Origin: Aurantimonas coralicida_A
GTDB taxonomy: Bacteria; Pseudomonadota; Alphaproteobacteria; Rhizobiales; Rhizobiaceae
Length of the DNA: 64,000 bases
NCBI RefSeq assembly: GCF_036016755.1
Contig: NZ_JAYXIH010000019.1
Coordinates: 24,734-88,733 of the forward strand
Reading direction: 5' to 3'
The notes beneath the pieces were generated by a model that had not been told where the DNA came from, ran no database searches, and saw only the letters and a program-made list of their open reading frames with translations. Made by a program: the position numbers and the translations under genes. Shown here in pieces: positions 24,255 to 37,098 of this stretch (position 1 is the first letter of the stretch; each line of letters opens with the position of its first letter).

Positions 24255-24542
24255 TCAGCGATCGTTGTGGCCGAGGTCGCGCGCCGGGTCGAGCCGGTTG
24301 CGCACGCGCTGCTTGAGGATTTTCGCCTCGGGAAACCCGCCGTCGGCCTTGCGCTCCCAGATCGTCGCGCCGTCGTAGCGGATTTCGAAGACGCCGCCCG
24401 TGCCCGGAACCAAGGCCACCTCACCAAGGTCTGACCCGAAGGTCGACAGAAGCTCCTGCGCCATCCAGGCGGCGCGGAGCAGCCATTGGCATTGCGTGCA
24501 ATAGATGATGGTTATTCGCGGGGCGGTGTTCGTCTCGCTCAT
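24255..24542 (-). CDS. SelT/SelW/SelH-family thioredoxin-like protein (Cys form)
   Basis: 95 residues from MSETNTAPRITIIYCTQCQW. The CxxC motif CTQC stands where eukaryotic selenoprotein W has CxxU; VALVPGTGGVFEIRYDGATI and the C-terminal FPEAKILKQRVRNRLDP are the Rdx-domain signature. Bacterial members are presumed small redox proteins with unknown partners. The chosen ATG (24540-24542) gives the normal length; the frame is open 25 codons upstream without homology. Confidence 0.88.
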   Translation of the reverse strand: MSETNTAPRITIIYCTQCQWLLRAAWMAQELLSTFGSDLGEVALVPGTGGVFEIRYDGATIWERKADGGFPEAKILKQRVRNRLDPARDLGHNDR

Positions 24543-24649
24543 CGCTTCCTGGTTTCCCTCACGCCCGGCAGTGGACCATCGCATGTTAACGCCCCTTTGG
24601 TACCGACCGGTCCACACTATCGCTCCCCGAGACTAGACCGACGGCCCTG

Positions 24650-25468
24650 ATGCTTCGAACGCTCCTTCCAGCCACCGACACGCATGGCCGAAGCCTCCGG
24701 ACCCGTGTCACCCGGGCGCGGGTGAGGCTACGCCGGCTTTATCACGGCCATACGCGCAAGGCGCTGCGGTTCCAGATGGCGGTCCTGGTCGTCGATCTGG
24801 CCATCATCGCCCTGTTCATCGCCAGTCCGGTGCTGCGCGAGACGCCGGCGTTTCTCACGATCGACTTTACCGTCGCCGCGATCCTGGCGCTCGATATCGC
24901 CGGCCGCGGTTTTGCCGCGCGCGAGCCATTGCGGTGGCTGCGCCAGCCCTTCGTGCTGCTGGACCTGGTCATCCTGGCGACGCTGCTGATGCCGTTCTGG
25001 CTGATCAATTTCGGCTTCCTGCGCATCATCCGCCTGTGGTCGATCTCGCAGAGCGGCGTTCTGTGGCGGCCGCTGCGGCGGCACGGCTACCAAGAATGGG
25101 AGATCCCGGCCCGCGCCGTCGTCAATCTCATCACCTTCCTGTTTCTGGCGACCGGCTTCGTCTACACGACCTTCTTCCGCAAGGGCTCGGGCATCGAAGG
25201 TTATCTCGACGCCCTCTACTTCACCGTCGCGTCGGTGACGACCACCGGCTATGGCGACATTACCCTTGCCGGATCGTGGGGCAAGCTCACGTCGATCGTC
25301 ATCATGATCATCGGCATCTCGCTGTTCGTGCGGCTCGCCCAGGCGGTGTTCCGGCCGAACAAGGTGCATTTCCCCTGTCCGCAATGCGGCTTGCAGCGCC
25401 ACGAACCCGACGCCGTCCACTGCAAGGCCTGCGGTTACGCCCTGAAAATCCCCGACCACGAGCGGTAG
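24650..25468 (+). CDS. Potassium channel protein with C-terminal zinc ribbon
   Basis: 272 residues. Six hydrophobic segments: four in the N-terminal half (about 42-60, 66-86, 100-118, 121-132) and a pore module with S5 (155-175), the selectivity filter TTTGYGD at 197-203 and S6 (210-230). Arg residues in LRIIRLWSISQS suggest a degenerate voltage-sensor-like S4. After S6 a zinc ribbon follows: CPQC (243-246) and CKAC (258-261), in place of the RCK or cyclic-nucleotide domain of most prokaryotic channels. It presumably conducts K+ across the inner membrane; the ribbon may act as a gate or redox/metal sensor. The arsR operon lies downstream. Confidence 0.88.
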   Translation: MLRTLLPATDTHGRSLRTRVTRARVRLRRLYHGHTRKALRFQMAVLVVDLAIIALFIASPVLRETPAFLTIDFTVAAILALDIAGRGFAAREPLRWLRQPFVLLDLVILATLLMPFWLINFGFLRIIRLWSISQSGVLWRPLRRHGYQEWEIPARAVVNLITFLFLATGFVYTTFFRKGSGIEGYLDALYFTVASVTTTGYGDITLAGSWGKLTSIVIMIIGISLFVRLAQAVFRPNKVHFPCPQCGLQRHEPDAVHCKACGYALKIPDHER

Positions 25469-25517
25469 GCGGCTGCTTCGAACGCATCGCCGATCCTCTC
25501 GGTACTGTGTCGCGGGT

Positions 25518-25552
25518 TTGCGCCGTCATTGTGATGTTACAAATATCGTTGT
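25518..25552 (+). promoter_or_regulatory. Candidate promoter and operator of the ars operon
   Basis: TTGCGC (25518-25523), 17-bp spacer, AAATAT (25541-25546). Overlapping the -10 is ACAA-N6-TTGT (25539-25552), an imperfect dyad where an ArsR repressor could bind. Distance to the arsR ATG is 11 bp from the dyad. Confidence 0.45.
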
Positions 25553-25563
25553 ATTATTGCAGA

Positions 25564-25911
25564 ATGGATGATGACAACGCTGTCGCGGCGCTCGCGGCGC
25601 TCGCTCATATCGATCGCCTTTCGGCCTTCCGGCTGCTGGTTAAGACGGGTTCGAATGGCCTAGCCTCCGGCGAGATTGCCGATCGACTGGCGATTCCGCC
25701 GACCCGCATGAGCTTTCATTTGACGGCGCTGGAGCGCTCCGGCCTTGTCCGCTCCCGGCGGGTCGGCCGGCACATCTTTTATGCCGCGAACTACGGCGCC
25801 ATGCGCGAGCTGCTGGCATTTCTGACGGAGGACTGCTGCGGCGGCCGTCCGGAAATCTGCGGCGACCTCAGCGCGCTTCTGGGCGCATGTTCGAAGGAGG
25901 TCTGCCAATGA
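25564..25911 (+). CDS. arsR: ArsR-family arsenic-responsive repressor
   Basis: 115 residues from MDDDNAVAALAALAHIDRLS. The winged helix lies in residues 10-90: FRLLVKTGSNGLASGEIADR, LAIPPTRMSFHLTALERSGL as recognition helix, and RRVGRHIFYAANY as wing. The C-terminal EDCCGGRPEICGDL has a Cys-Cys...Cys pattern like the C-terminal As(III) site described for the Acidithiobacillus ferrooxidans-type ArsR, instead of the alpha-3 CVC site. It should repress its own operon until arsenite or antimonite binds. Its TGA overlaps the next ATG by 4 bp. Confidence 0.93.
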   Translation: MDDDNAVAALAALAHIDRLSAFRLLVKTGSNGLASGEIADRLAIPPTRMSFHLTALERSGLVRSRRVGRHIFYAANYGAMRELLAFLTEDCCGGRPEICGDLSALLGACSKEVCQ

Positions 25912-26453
25912 CGCCCGACGCGCCGTTTAACGTTCTGTTCCTATATACCGGGAACTCGGCCCGATCGGTTCTGGCCGAGAGCATTATGAACTGCACTCAT
26001 GGCGATCGCTTTCGCGCCTATTCCGCCGGCAGCGATCCACGCGGCGAAGTGCATCCAAAAACAATTGAACTGCTCCGCCGGTTGAATTTTCCAACCGAAG
26101 GCCTGCGATCGAAATCCTGGGACGAATTTGCCACGGGCGGGAAAACCGCCGTGCCGCTCGACTTCATCATCACCGTCTGCGACGACGCGGCCGGCGAGAC
26201 CTGTCCGGTTTGGCCGGGGCATCCGATCACCGCGCATTGGGGCATCGAGGACCCGGCGGCGGAGAAACGCGGCGAAATGTGGGAGCGCGCCGCCTTTCTG
26301 CGAGCGTTCCATCATCTGCGCAATCGCATCTCCGTCTTCGCGGCGTTGCCGGTCGATAAGCTCGAGCGAACCAGCCTGACCGCCGAAATCCGCGCCATTG
26401 GCCGCCTGGACGATACGACCGCGTCCGTTCCCAAGGCAGCAGGGACCTCATGA
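25908..26453 (+). CDS. arsC: LMW-phosphatase-type arsenate reductase homologue with catalytic Cys replaced by Tyr
   Basis: 181 residues. The fold of thioredoxin-type or LMW-PTPase-like ArsC is clear: NVLFLYTGNSARSVLAESIM, FRAYSAGSDPRGEVHP, FIITVCDDAAGETCPVWPG, HWGIEDPAA. The P-loop of this family is C-T/H-x-N-S-A-R-S; here position 13 is Tyr (codon TAT at 25944-25946, one base from the TGT Cys codon). The downstream Cys pair (CDDAAGETC) and the DPA acid are kept. Without the nucleophile, arsenate reduction is not expected, so this may be a recent point mutant, a sequencing error or an arsenate-binding relic. It overlaps arsR and the next arsC by 4 bp each. Confidence 0.85.
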   Translation: MTPDAPFNVLFLYTGNSARSVLAESIMNCTHGDRFRAYSAGSDPRGEVHPKTIELLRRLNFPTEGLRSKSWDEFATGGKTAVPLDFIITVCDDAAGETCPVWPGHPITAHWGIEDPAAEKRGEMWERAAFLRAFHHLRNRISVFAALPVDKLERTSLTAEIRAIGRLDDTTASVPKAAGTS

Positions 26454-26875
26454 CTGTCACGATCTACCACAATCCCGACTGCGGCACCTCGCGCAACACC
26501 CTCGCCATGATCCGGCAGTCCGGCGAGGAACCCCGGATCATCGAATATCTGAAGGCCCCGCCCAGCCGCGAGACGCTGATCGCGCTTCTCGACCGGATGA
26601 AGATGACGCCGCGCGAGCTCCTGCGCGAGAAGGGGACCCCCTATGCCGAACTCGGGCTCGACGACCCGAAACTGCCGGACGAGGAAATCCTGGCGGCGAT
26701 GATGGCGCATCCGATCCTGATCAACCGGCCGATCGTCGTTACGGACAAGGGCGCGCGGCTGTGCCGGCCGTCCGAGGCGGTGTTGGAGGTCCTGCCGGCC
26801 CCGGAGATCGGACCGTTCACCAAGGAGGACGGCGAAGTGGTCACCGCGGGCGGTGGCCGGTTCGACGACGGATGA
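26450..26875 (+). CDS. arsC: Glutaredoxin-coupled arsenate reductase ArsC
   Basis: 141 residues, E. coli plasmid R773-type ArsC. It reduces As(V) to As(III) using glutathione and glutaredoxin. The active Cys11 lies in IYHNPDCGTSRNTLAMIRQS. The arsenate-binding arginines are present: LREKGTPYAELGL (equivalent of Arg60), ILINRPIVVTDKGARLCRPS (equivalents of Arg94 and Arg107). An intact second reductase in the same operon would compensate for loss of the Cys in the preceding gene. The ATG overlaps the previous stop (ATGA). Confidence 0.95.
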   Translation: MTVTIYHNPDCGTSRNTLAMIRQSGEEPRIIEYLKAPPSRETLIALLDRMKMTPRELLREKGTPYAELGLDDPKLPDEEILAAMMAHPILINRPIVVTDKGARLCRPSEAVLEVLPAPEIGPFTKEDGEVVTAGGGRFDDG

Positions 26876-26925
26876 GAAGACAGCGGCATTCGATCTGATC
26901 TTCTCTCCTCGTCCGGATAACGCCC

Positions 26926-28617
<1,692 letters not shown>

Positions 28618-29718
28618 GGCCGCCGCCATTGTCGCATAGCCCTGAGCGTAGGCGATGATCTTGGCCGTTTCCAGCGCTTGTTCGAGTTCGGCGATGGGCT
28701 CGGCCGCGCCGCCGAATTCGACGTCGTCAATCTCGAGATCCCGATAGAGCGCGGAGGCCGTTTCGCGTTCGCTGCGCCGGGACGACACACCGCGCGCTGA
28801 AACCGCCGCCTCGATCGTCGTGGCGCCGACGCCGAGCTTTTGCGCCTCGATCACCGCCCAGCGCCCGGTGCCCTTCTGCCCCGCCTCGTCGACGATCACA
28901 TCGACCATCGGCTGGTTGGTTTCCGGGTCGGACTCGGCGAGCGTCACGGCTGTGATCTCGATGAGGTAAGAGGCAAGGCCGCGGGTGTTCCAGTCGGCGA
29001 AGATTTTCGCCATCTCGGCTGGCTTCAGGCCGATGCCGTCGCGCATGATGCCGTAGATTTCGGCGATCATCTGCATGTCGGCATATTCGATACCGTTGTG
29101 GATGGTCTTGACGAAATGCCCGGCGCCGTCCGGCCCGAGCCAGGCGACGCAGGGCTCGCCCTCGTATTTTGCCGCGATCTTTTCCAGGATCGGCTCGAGC
29201 AGCGGATAGGTCTTTCTCGCGCCGCCGACCATGATGGAGGGCCCGTGTCGCGCGCCGAGTTCGCCGCCGGAGACGCCCATGCCGACGAAATGCAGGCCGG
29301 TTTCCTCCACGGCGGCCGAGCGGCGGACCGTGTCGTTGAAGTCGGCATTGCCGGCGTCGATCATCACGTCGCCGGGCGACAGCAGTGGCATGACCCGCTG
29401 CATCTCATCGTCGACGGGTTTGCCGGCGGTGACCATGAACAGCACCAGTCGCGGGCTCTTCAGGGCGGCGACGAAGTCTTCCAGCGTTTCCGTCGGCAGG
29501 ATGTTTTTGCCGAGATCGGGATTGTCGTCGCGAAGCGCGAGGGCTTTCGCCGTGGTCCGGTTGTGGACCGCGACCGTAAAGCCCTTTTCGGCGATGTTGA
29601 GGGCGAGATTGGCGCCCATCGTGCCGAGCCCCAGAACGCCGATATCGGCCTGGCCGTCGTTCATCCCGTCCTCCTCCGCCTCGTCGGACCAAAACCCTTA
29701 AGCGCGGTCGCGCGCTGC

Positions 29719-30480
29719 TCAACTCTTCAATCGGTAACCGGTACGAAAGATCCAGCCGATGACCGCCAGGCTAACAACGAGAAACGCCAGTGTCATGGTC
29801 AGGCTGACGCCGATCGAGACGTCCGACGTGCCGTAGAATGCCCAGCGAAAGCCGCTGATCAGATAGACGACGGGATTGACGAGGCTGACGTCCTGCCAGA
29901 ACTCCGGCAGCATCTTGATCGAATAGAAACTGCCGCCGAGAAAGGCGAGCGGCGTCACGATCAACAGCGGCACGATCTGCAACTTCTCGAAACCGTCCGC
30001 CCAGATACCGATGATGAAGCCGAACAGCGAGAAGGTGATCGCCGTCAGAACCAGAAAGACGATCATCCAGACCGGGTGCTCGATCCTGAGATCGACGAAC
30101 AGCGCGGCCGTCGCCAGGATGATCAACCCGAGAATCACCGATTTCGTCGCCGCGGCGCCGACATAGCCGAGCACGATCTCGAAGGCGGAAATCGGCGCCG
30201 ACAGGATCTCGTAGATCGTGCCGACGAATTTCGGGAAGTAGATGCCGAAGGCCGCGTTGGTCAGGCTCTGGGTCAACAGCGACAGCATGATCAGGCCGGG
30301 CACGATGAAGGCGCCGTAGGAGATGCCATCGATCTCGGTGATACGCGAGCCAATCGCCGCGCCGAACACGACGAAATAGAGCGAGGTCGAAATCACCGGC
30401 GAGATCACGCTCTGCATGACGGTGCGCCAGGTGCGGGCCATCTCGAACACGTAGATCGCGCGCACGGCCTGAAAATTCAT
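29719..30480 (-). CDS. ABC-2 type transporter permease
   Basis: 253 residues, six transmembrane helices, ABC-2 membrane family as in YadH/NodJ/DrrB. The segment VGTIYEILSAPISAFEIVLG and the C-terminal PEFWQDVSLVNPVVYLISGF are the family signature. It forms an exporter with the ATPase encoded immediately upstream (4-bp ATGA overlap). The substrate is unknown; YadGH-type pairs are orphan transporters. Confidence 0.93.
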   Translation of the reverse strand: MNFQAVRAIYVFEMARTWRTVMQSVISPVISTSLYFVVFGAAIGSRITEIDGISYGAFIVPGLIMLSLLTQSLTNAAFGIYFPKFVGTIYEILSAPISAFEIVLGYVGAAATKSVILGLIILATAALFVDLRIEHPVWMIVFLVLTAITFSLFGFIIGIWADGFEKLQIVPLLIVTPLAFLGGSFYSIKMLPEFWQDVSLVNPVVYLISGFRWAFYGTSDVSIGVSLTMTLAFLVVSLAVIGWIFRTGYRLKS

Positions 30481-31403
30481 GCCCGCTCCTTCACCAGATT
30501 CACGAAAATCTCCTCCAGCGTCGACTGCTTGGTCGACAGATCCCGGAACCGTAGGCCCGCGTCGGACAGCTTGGCCATCAACGTCGCGATCCCGGTCCGC
30601 TCGGCGTGGGTGTCGTAGGTGTAGGTGAGGCTTTCGCCGTCGGGCGCCAGGCTGAGATTATAGCCAGCCAGCGTCTCCGGCAGACGCTCCAGCGGCTCCT
30701 GCAATTGCAGCGTCAGCTCCTTGTGGCCGAGCTTGCGCATCAGTTCGGCTTTTCCCTCGACGAGGATCAGCTCGCCCTTGGAGATAACGCCGACGCGGTC
30801 GGCCATCTCCTCGGCTTCCTCGATGTAGTGGGTGGTCAGGATGATAGTGACGCCCGAATCGCGCAAGCGGCGGACGACGTTCCACATGTCGCGCCGCAGC
30901 GACACGTCGACGCCAGCGGTCGGCTCGTCGAGGAACAGCAGCTCCGGCTCGTGCGATAGCGCCTTGGCGATCAGAAGGCGTCGCTTCATGCCGCCCGACA
31001 GCGTCATGACCTTGGCGTCCTTCTTGTCCCACAGGGACAGATCGCGCAGCACCGACTCGATATGCGCCGGATCGCGCCGTTTGCCGAACAGGCCCCGTGA
31101 AAAGGACACCGTGTCCCAGACCGTCTCGAAGGCGTCGGTAGTGAGTTCCTGCGGCACCAGGCCGATCATCGACCGCGCGGCGCGATAATCCTTGCCGATG
31201 TCGTGACCGGCGACGCTGATGGCGCCTTCGGACAGGTTGGTGATGCCGCAGATGATCGATATGAGGGTGGTCTTGCCGGCCCCGTTCGGGCCGAGCAGCG
31301 CAAAGATCTCACCCTTGTCGATCGTCAGATCGATGTTCTTCAGCGCCTGAAATCCGCCCTCATAGGTCTTCGAGACGTTCCGGACAGACAGGATCGGGGA
31401 CAT
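30477..31403 (-). CDS. ABC transporter ATP-binding protein
   Basis: 308 residues from the ATG at 31401-31403 (MSPILSVRNVSKTYEGGFQA). Walker A GPNGAGKTTLISIICG, Q-loop LVPQELTTDAFETVWDTVSF, signature LSGGMKRRLLIAKALSHEP, Walker B LLFLDEPTAGVD and H-loop ILTTHYIEEAEEMADRVGV are all intact. The C-terminal DUF4162-like region (YTYDTHAERTGIATLMAKL) is normal for DrrA/NodI-type exporter ATPases. The frame is open 43 codons upstream, but this start begins at the conserved domain. Partner is the adjacent permease. Confidence 0.95.
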   Translation of the reverse strand: MSPILSVRNVSKTYEGGFQALKNIDLTIDKGEIFALLGPNGAGKTTLISIICGITNLSEGAISVAGHDIGKDYRAARSMIGLVPQELTTDAFETVWDTVSFSRGLFGKRRDPAHIESVLRDLSLWDKKDAKVMTLSGGMKRRLLIAKALSHEPELLFLDEPTAGVDVSLRRDMWNVVRRLRDSGVTIILTTHYIEEAEEMADRVGVISKGELILVEGKAELMRKLGHKELTLQLQEPLERLPETLAGYNLSLAPDGESLTYTYDTHAERTGIATLMAKLSDAGLRFRDLSTKQSTLEEIFVNLVKERA

Positions 31404-31690
31404 GGAAGGCCTTGGGAAACCGGGCTGGCAGGGCGCCTGCGCCGCAAGACGCGGCACCGACGGGCTCGACATCATGTGTCGAGATAGCCCTTTCGTCGAA
31501 CTTGGCCAGAGGTGAGCAGTGTCGCAGGGCACGCGCAGCCGTCCGCCGGTTCACGTGCTCCGCTACGACGGAGCCCAGTTACGGGACGATCGGCAGACGG
31601 TCAGCCCCAAGACTGGACGCGTCACGCGGCGGCGATGCCGCAGGCGGCATGCGGCCGGTCGTGTCCGGCCGAATCCCGACAGGACTTGGC

Positions 31691-31849
31691 TCAGAAGCCG
31701 TAGCCGCGCGGCTGGAAACGACCCTGGTCGACTTCGCGCATGCGACGCTCCAGATCGGCCATCGAGATGGACTGGTCGAGATAGGCGCGAACGCGCTCCT
31801 GCTCGGGATTGCGGCGGAATGCGCTGCGGATCTTGTCGGTGATGTTCAT
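31691..31849 (-). CDS. DUF3563-type small protein
   Basis: 52 residues, MNITDKIRSAFRRNPEQERV, then RAYLDQSISMADLERRMREV and DQGRFQPRGYGF. The YLDQSISMADLERRMREVD core is the DUF3563 signature found in short proteobacterial proteins of unknown function. A strong AGGAGA ribosome site is 5 nt before the ATG. It lies alone in the 600-bp gap between the ABC transporter and the DUF1232 gene and is easy to miss because of its size. The remaining gap 31404-31690 shows no feature. Confidence 0.78.
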   Translation of the reverse strand: MNITDKIRSAFRRNPEQERVRAYLDQSISMADLERRMREVDQGRFQPRGYGF

Positions 31850-31934
31850 GGCATTCTCCTTTCCTGTTCAAGATGATCATTCTTGTGCAATGCAGCAATG
31901 GGCTGCCGTGCAACGCTGCCATGTCCTGCAGGCA

Positions 31935-31966
31935 GAGCGACGGTAAGGAAGAGCGACGGTAAGGAT
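31935..31966. repeat. Short tandem duplication upstream of the DUF3563 gene
   Basis: GAGCGACGGTAAGGA occurs at 31935-31949 and again at 31951-31965, a 16-bp unit repeated directly. A further TTAAGGATC follows. It lies about 90-115 bp before the DUF3563 start and could affect its promoter. Confidence 0.6.
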
Positions 31967-32011
31967 CTGTTAAGGATCAATGCATCGGCCGCAGCGGATG
32001 CCTTCGGGCGC

Positions 32012-32404
32012 TCAGCCAGTCTTCGCAGGCCACAGCCAGACTGCGACCGCCGCCAATCCGGCAAGCCACAGCGCGACGACAACCGCTGCCGCGGCGCGGC
32101 TGACGGGGCGGCCCGCCCGCGCCTCGGCCGCGATCCTGAACTCGGCCATCAGCGCTGGTGGCACCAGCCGAATGGTCAGCAAAATGCCGAGCGGCACAAT
32201 CAGGAGATCGTCGAGATAGCCCAACACCGGAATGAAATCGGGAATGAAATAGATCGGAGATAAGGCATAGGCGGCGACCGAGGCGGCCAGCAGTTTCGCC
32301 AGCAGCGGCGTCCTACGATCGCGCGCGGCGATCCACAGCGCAACGACGTCACGCTTCAGGTCGCGCGCCCAAGCCTTCACGCCGGACCAGAGGGGTTTGC
32401 TCAT
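32012..32404 (-). CDS. DUF1232 (YkvA-like) membrane protein
   Basis: 130 residues. The DUF1232 core AASVAAYALSPIYFIPDFIP followed by VLGYLDDLLIVPLGILLTIR (about 40-82) is unmistakable. A second hydrophobic helix is at the C-terminus (AAAVVVALWLAGLAAVAVWL). Function unknown; members are inner-membrane proteins. ATG at 32402-32404. Confidence 0.85.
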   Translation of the reverse strand: MSKPLWSGVKAWARDLKRDVVALWIAARDRRTPLLAKLLAASVAAYALSPIYFIPDFIPVLGYLDDLLIVPLGILLTIRLVPPALMAEFRIAAEARAGRPVSRAAAAVVVALWLAGLAAVAVWLWPAKTG

Positions 32405-32514
32405 GTTCCGCCCCGCAAGACTACTATCAGGAGAGGGACGACCCGCCCGCGCCGCCTTTGTTTCACGTGAATCGTTGCCGCGTCCGCCGCGCTTTATGCG
32501 ATCGCGGCCTCAGC

Positions 32515-32985
32515 CTAATCCGCCATAATCTCGACGATCTCGGCATCGCTGGCGCCCGCCTTGACGACGTCGCCGAGCTCTTTTCCCATCAGGCTCTTGG
32601 CCAGCGGCGATATATAGGAGAGGAGGCCCTCGGCCGGGTCAGCCTCGTCGATTCCGACGATCTGGAACAGCTGCCTGCGACCATCGTCCCTCTCGATCGC
32701 CACGCGGCTTCCGAAGTGAACCGTCGCCACCGAGGCTGGCGGGACGACGATTTCGGCGGTCGCGTGGCGTGCCTGCCAGTAGCGAAGATCGCGGTTGATC
32801 GTGGCCATGGCGAGCTTGTCGCCGGCCGCGCGCGCCTCGTCCAATTGCTTTTCCAGCGCCGCGATCTCAGTGTCGATCAGTTTTAGGCCGCGCGTAGTGA
32901 CCAGGTTCGGGTCCGAGCCCAGTTCACGGTCCGGCAGGACCTCGACCTGATCCTCATTGGGTTCCTTGACGAAGGCGACACTCAT
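32515..32985 (-). CDS. GreA/GreB-family transcription elongation factor-like protein
   Basis: 156 residues. The N-terminal coiled-coil finger (about 25-75: TRGLKLIDTEIAALEKQLDE, ARAAGDKLAMATINRDLRYW) is followed by the FKBP-like C-terminal domain (TVHFGSRVAIERDDGRRQLF, IVGIDEADPAEGLLSYISPL, AKSLMGKELGDVV). Gre factors stimulate RNA cleavage in backtracked RNA polymerase using acidic residues at the finger tip; here the tip has EARAAGDK and so keeps one or two acids. Many rhizobia carry this GreB-like paralogue next to gyrB. It could alternatively act as an Rnk-type protein. Confidence 0.88.
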   Translation of the reverse strand: MSVAFVKEPNEDQVEVLPDRELGSDPNLVTTRGLKLIDTEIAALEKQLDEARAAGDKLAMATINRDLRYWQARHATAEIVVPPASVATVHFGSRVAIERDDGRRQLFQIVGIDEADPAEGLLSYISPLAKSLMGKELGDVVKAGASDAEIVEIMAD

Positions 32986-33102
32986 CGATCCATATCCTCG
33001 CGTTTCCAGAGATATGTAGGACTTATCGCGTGTTTTCCCACCATGACGGACTTGGCGGACAGTCCGACGCCACCCATGGTCGAGCGTCCGGCCCGCGACG
33101 AC

Positions 33103-35538
<2,436 letters not shown>

Positions 35539-35721
35539 GCTGTTCCTTGGGTTCGGGCGGGGCGGAGGGCCGCGACGAATCGCCGTTCGCTCCCGACCTA
35601 TATAAAGTGTCGGCTGTCGCGATCCAAGCCGGCCGGGAAAGCCCTGTGGGCCACGCTACGCTCGACGTCGATCATCCGCCAACCCATATCCCGTACGACA
35701 CCATAAAGGACCGCCGGCTTC

Positions 35722-37098
35722 ATGGATACGCAAATGGATAGGCCCGTCCGACCGTTTCGCCCGCCGGCGCCGATTCCGCACGCCGAACCCCTCGGTTTCG
35801 CGAGCTTCCTGAAGACGGCGTCTCGCAATCCGATCGAGATCTGGGGAACGCGCGCTTTCAAGGAGCCCTACATCCGCGGCACATGGCTGGGCGTGCCCAA
35901 CATCGTCGTCAACGATCCGAAGGGCGTGCGCCATTGCCTGGTCGAGAACGCCGCCAATTACGTCATGCAGCCACTGCGCCAGCGCATTCTGCGCCCGCTG
36001 CTGCGCGACGGGTTGCTGACGGCGGAGGGCGCGCTGTGGCGGCGCACCCGCAAGGCCATCGCGCCGGTGTTCACGCCAAGGAACATCGCCGGCTTCACCG
36101 AGACGATGCAGGCGCGCTCAGAGGTCTTCGCCGAGCGGCTGGCCGGCCGGGTGGGCGAGACGGTCGACGGCAGCCACGAGATGACGCTGCTCACCTTCGA
36201 TATCCTGCAGGCGACCCTGTTTACCGACGACATCGCCGGCGACGGCGAGACCTTCGCCACATCCACCCAGGCGTTTCTCGGCTCGATGGGCCGGGTCGAC
36301 CCGCTCGACCTGCTGGGCGCGCCCGCCTTTCTGCCGCGCTTGCGCCGCCTCAGGGGTCGGCGGTCCATGACGTATTTCCGCAGCTTGATCGCGGCGACGA
36401 TCGAAGGCCGCCGCGCCCAGATCAAGCGTGATCCGGCCGGCGCACCGAACGACCTTCTGTCGCTTCTGATCAAGGCCGACGGCCTGTCGGCGGACGAGAT
36501 CGAGGACAATATCATCACCTTCATCGGCGCCGGCCACGAAACGACGGCGCGCTCGCTCACCTGGACGCTGTACCTGCTCAGCCAGGCGCCAGCCGAGCGG
36601 GCGGCGGTCGAAGCCGAGTTGGACAGCGTGCTGCCGACGCTGTCGCATCCGAGCGAATGGGTCGACCGCCTGGTCCACACACGGGCCGTGTTCGAGGAGG
36701 CGCTGCGGCTTTACCCGCCGGCCCCCTCGTTGAACCGGACCGCGCTGGCGCCGGACCGCGTCGGCGACGTCGAGATCCCGGCCGGGGCAACGGTTCTCGT
36801 CATGCCGTGGCTGATCCACCGCCACGAAATGCTCTGGGACCGGCCCGACCATTTCATTCCGAGTCGTTTTCTGCCCGGCAACCGCGAGACGATCGACCGC
36901 TATCAATACTTGCCCTTCGGCGTCGGACCGCGTGTTTGCATCGGGGCGAGCTTCGCGCTGCAGGAAGGCGTCATCGCGCTCGCCGCGCTGCTCAAACATC
37001 TGCGGTTCGACTACGCTGGAAGCAGCCCGCCGGAGGTGGTTCAACGAATTACGGTGCAGCCGCTCGGCGGCCTGCCGCTGCGCGTCGCCAGGCGATAG
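35722..37098 (+). CDS. Cytochrome P450
   Basis: 458 residues, soluble bacterial P450. Oxygen-activation helix GAGHETTARSLTWTLYL (about 272-288), the ExxR motif as FEEALRLYPPAPSLN (about 327-341), and the heme loop FGVGPRVCIGASFALQEG with the axial Cys406. A monooxygenase of unknown substrate; no ferredoxin or reductase gene is adjacent, so electron partners are encoded elsewhere. P450s of this group are found in many Hyphomicrobiales. It starts at MDTQMDRPVRPF; the region upstream to gyrB (35539-35721) should hold divergent promoters. Confidence 0.95.
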   Translation: MDTQMDRPVRPFRPPAPIPHAEPLGFASFLKTASRNPIEIWGTRAFKEPYIRGTWLGVPNIVVNDPKGVRHCLVENAANYVMQPLRQRILRPLLRDGLLTAEGALWRRTRKAIAPVFTPRNIAGFTETMQARSEVFAERLAGRVGETVDGSHEMTLLTFDILQATLFTDDIAGDGETFATSTQAFLGSMGRVDPLDLLGAPAFLPRLRRLRGRRSMTYFRSLIAATIEGRRAQIKRDPAGAPNDLLSLLIKADGLSADEIEDNIITFIGAGHETTARSLTWTLYLLSQAPAERAAVEAELDSVLPTLSHPSEWVDRLVHTRAVFEEALRLYPPAPSLNRTALAPDRVGDVEIPAGATVLVMPWLIHRHEMLWDRPDHFIPSRFLPGNRETIDRYQYLPFGVGPRVCIGASFALQEGVIALAALLKHLRFDYAGSSPPEVVQRITVQPLGGLPLRVARR

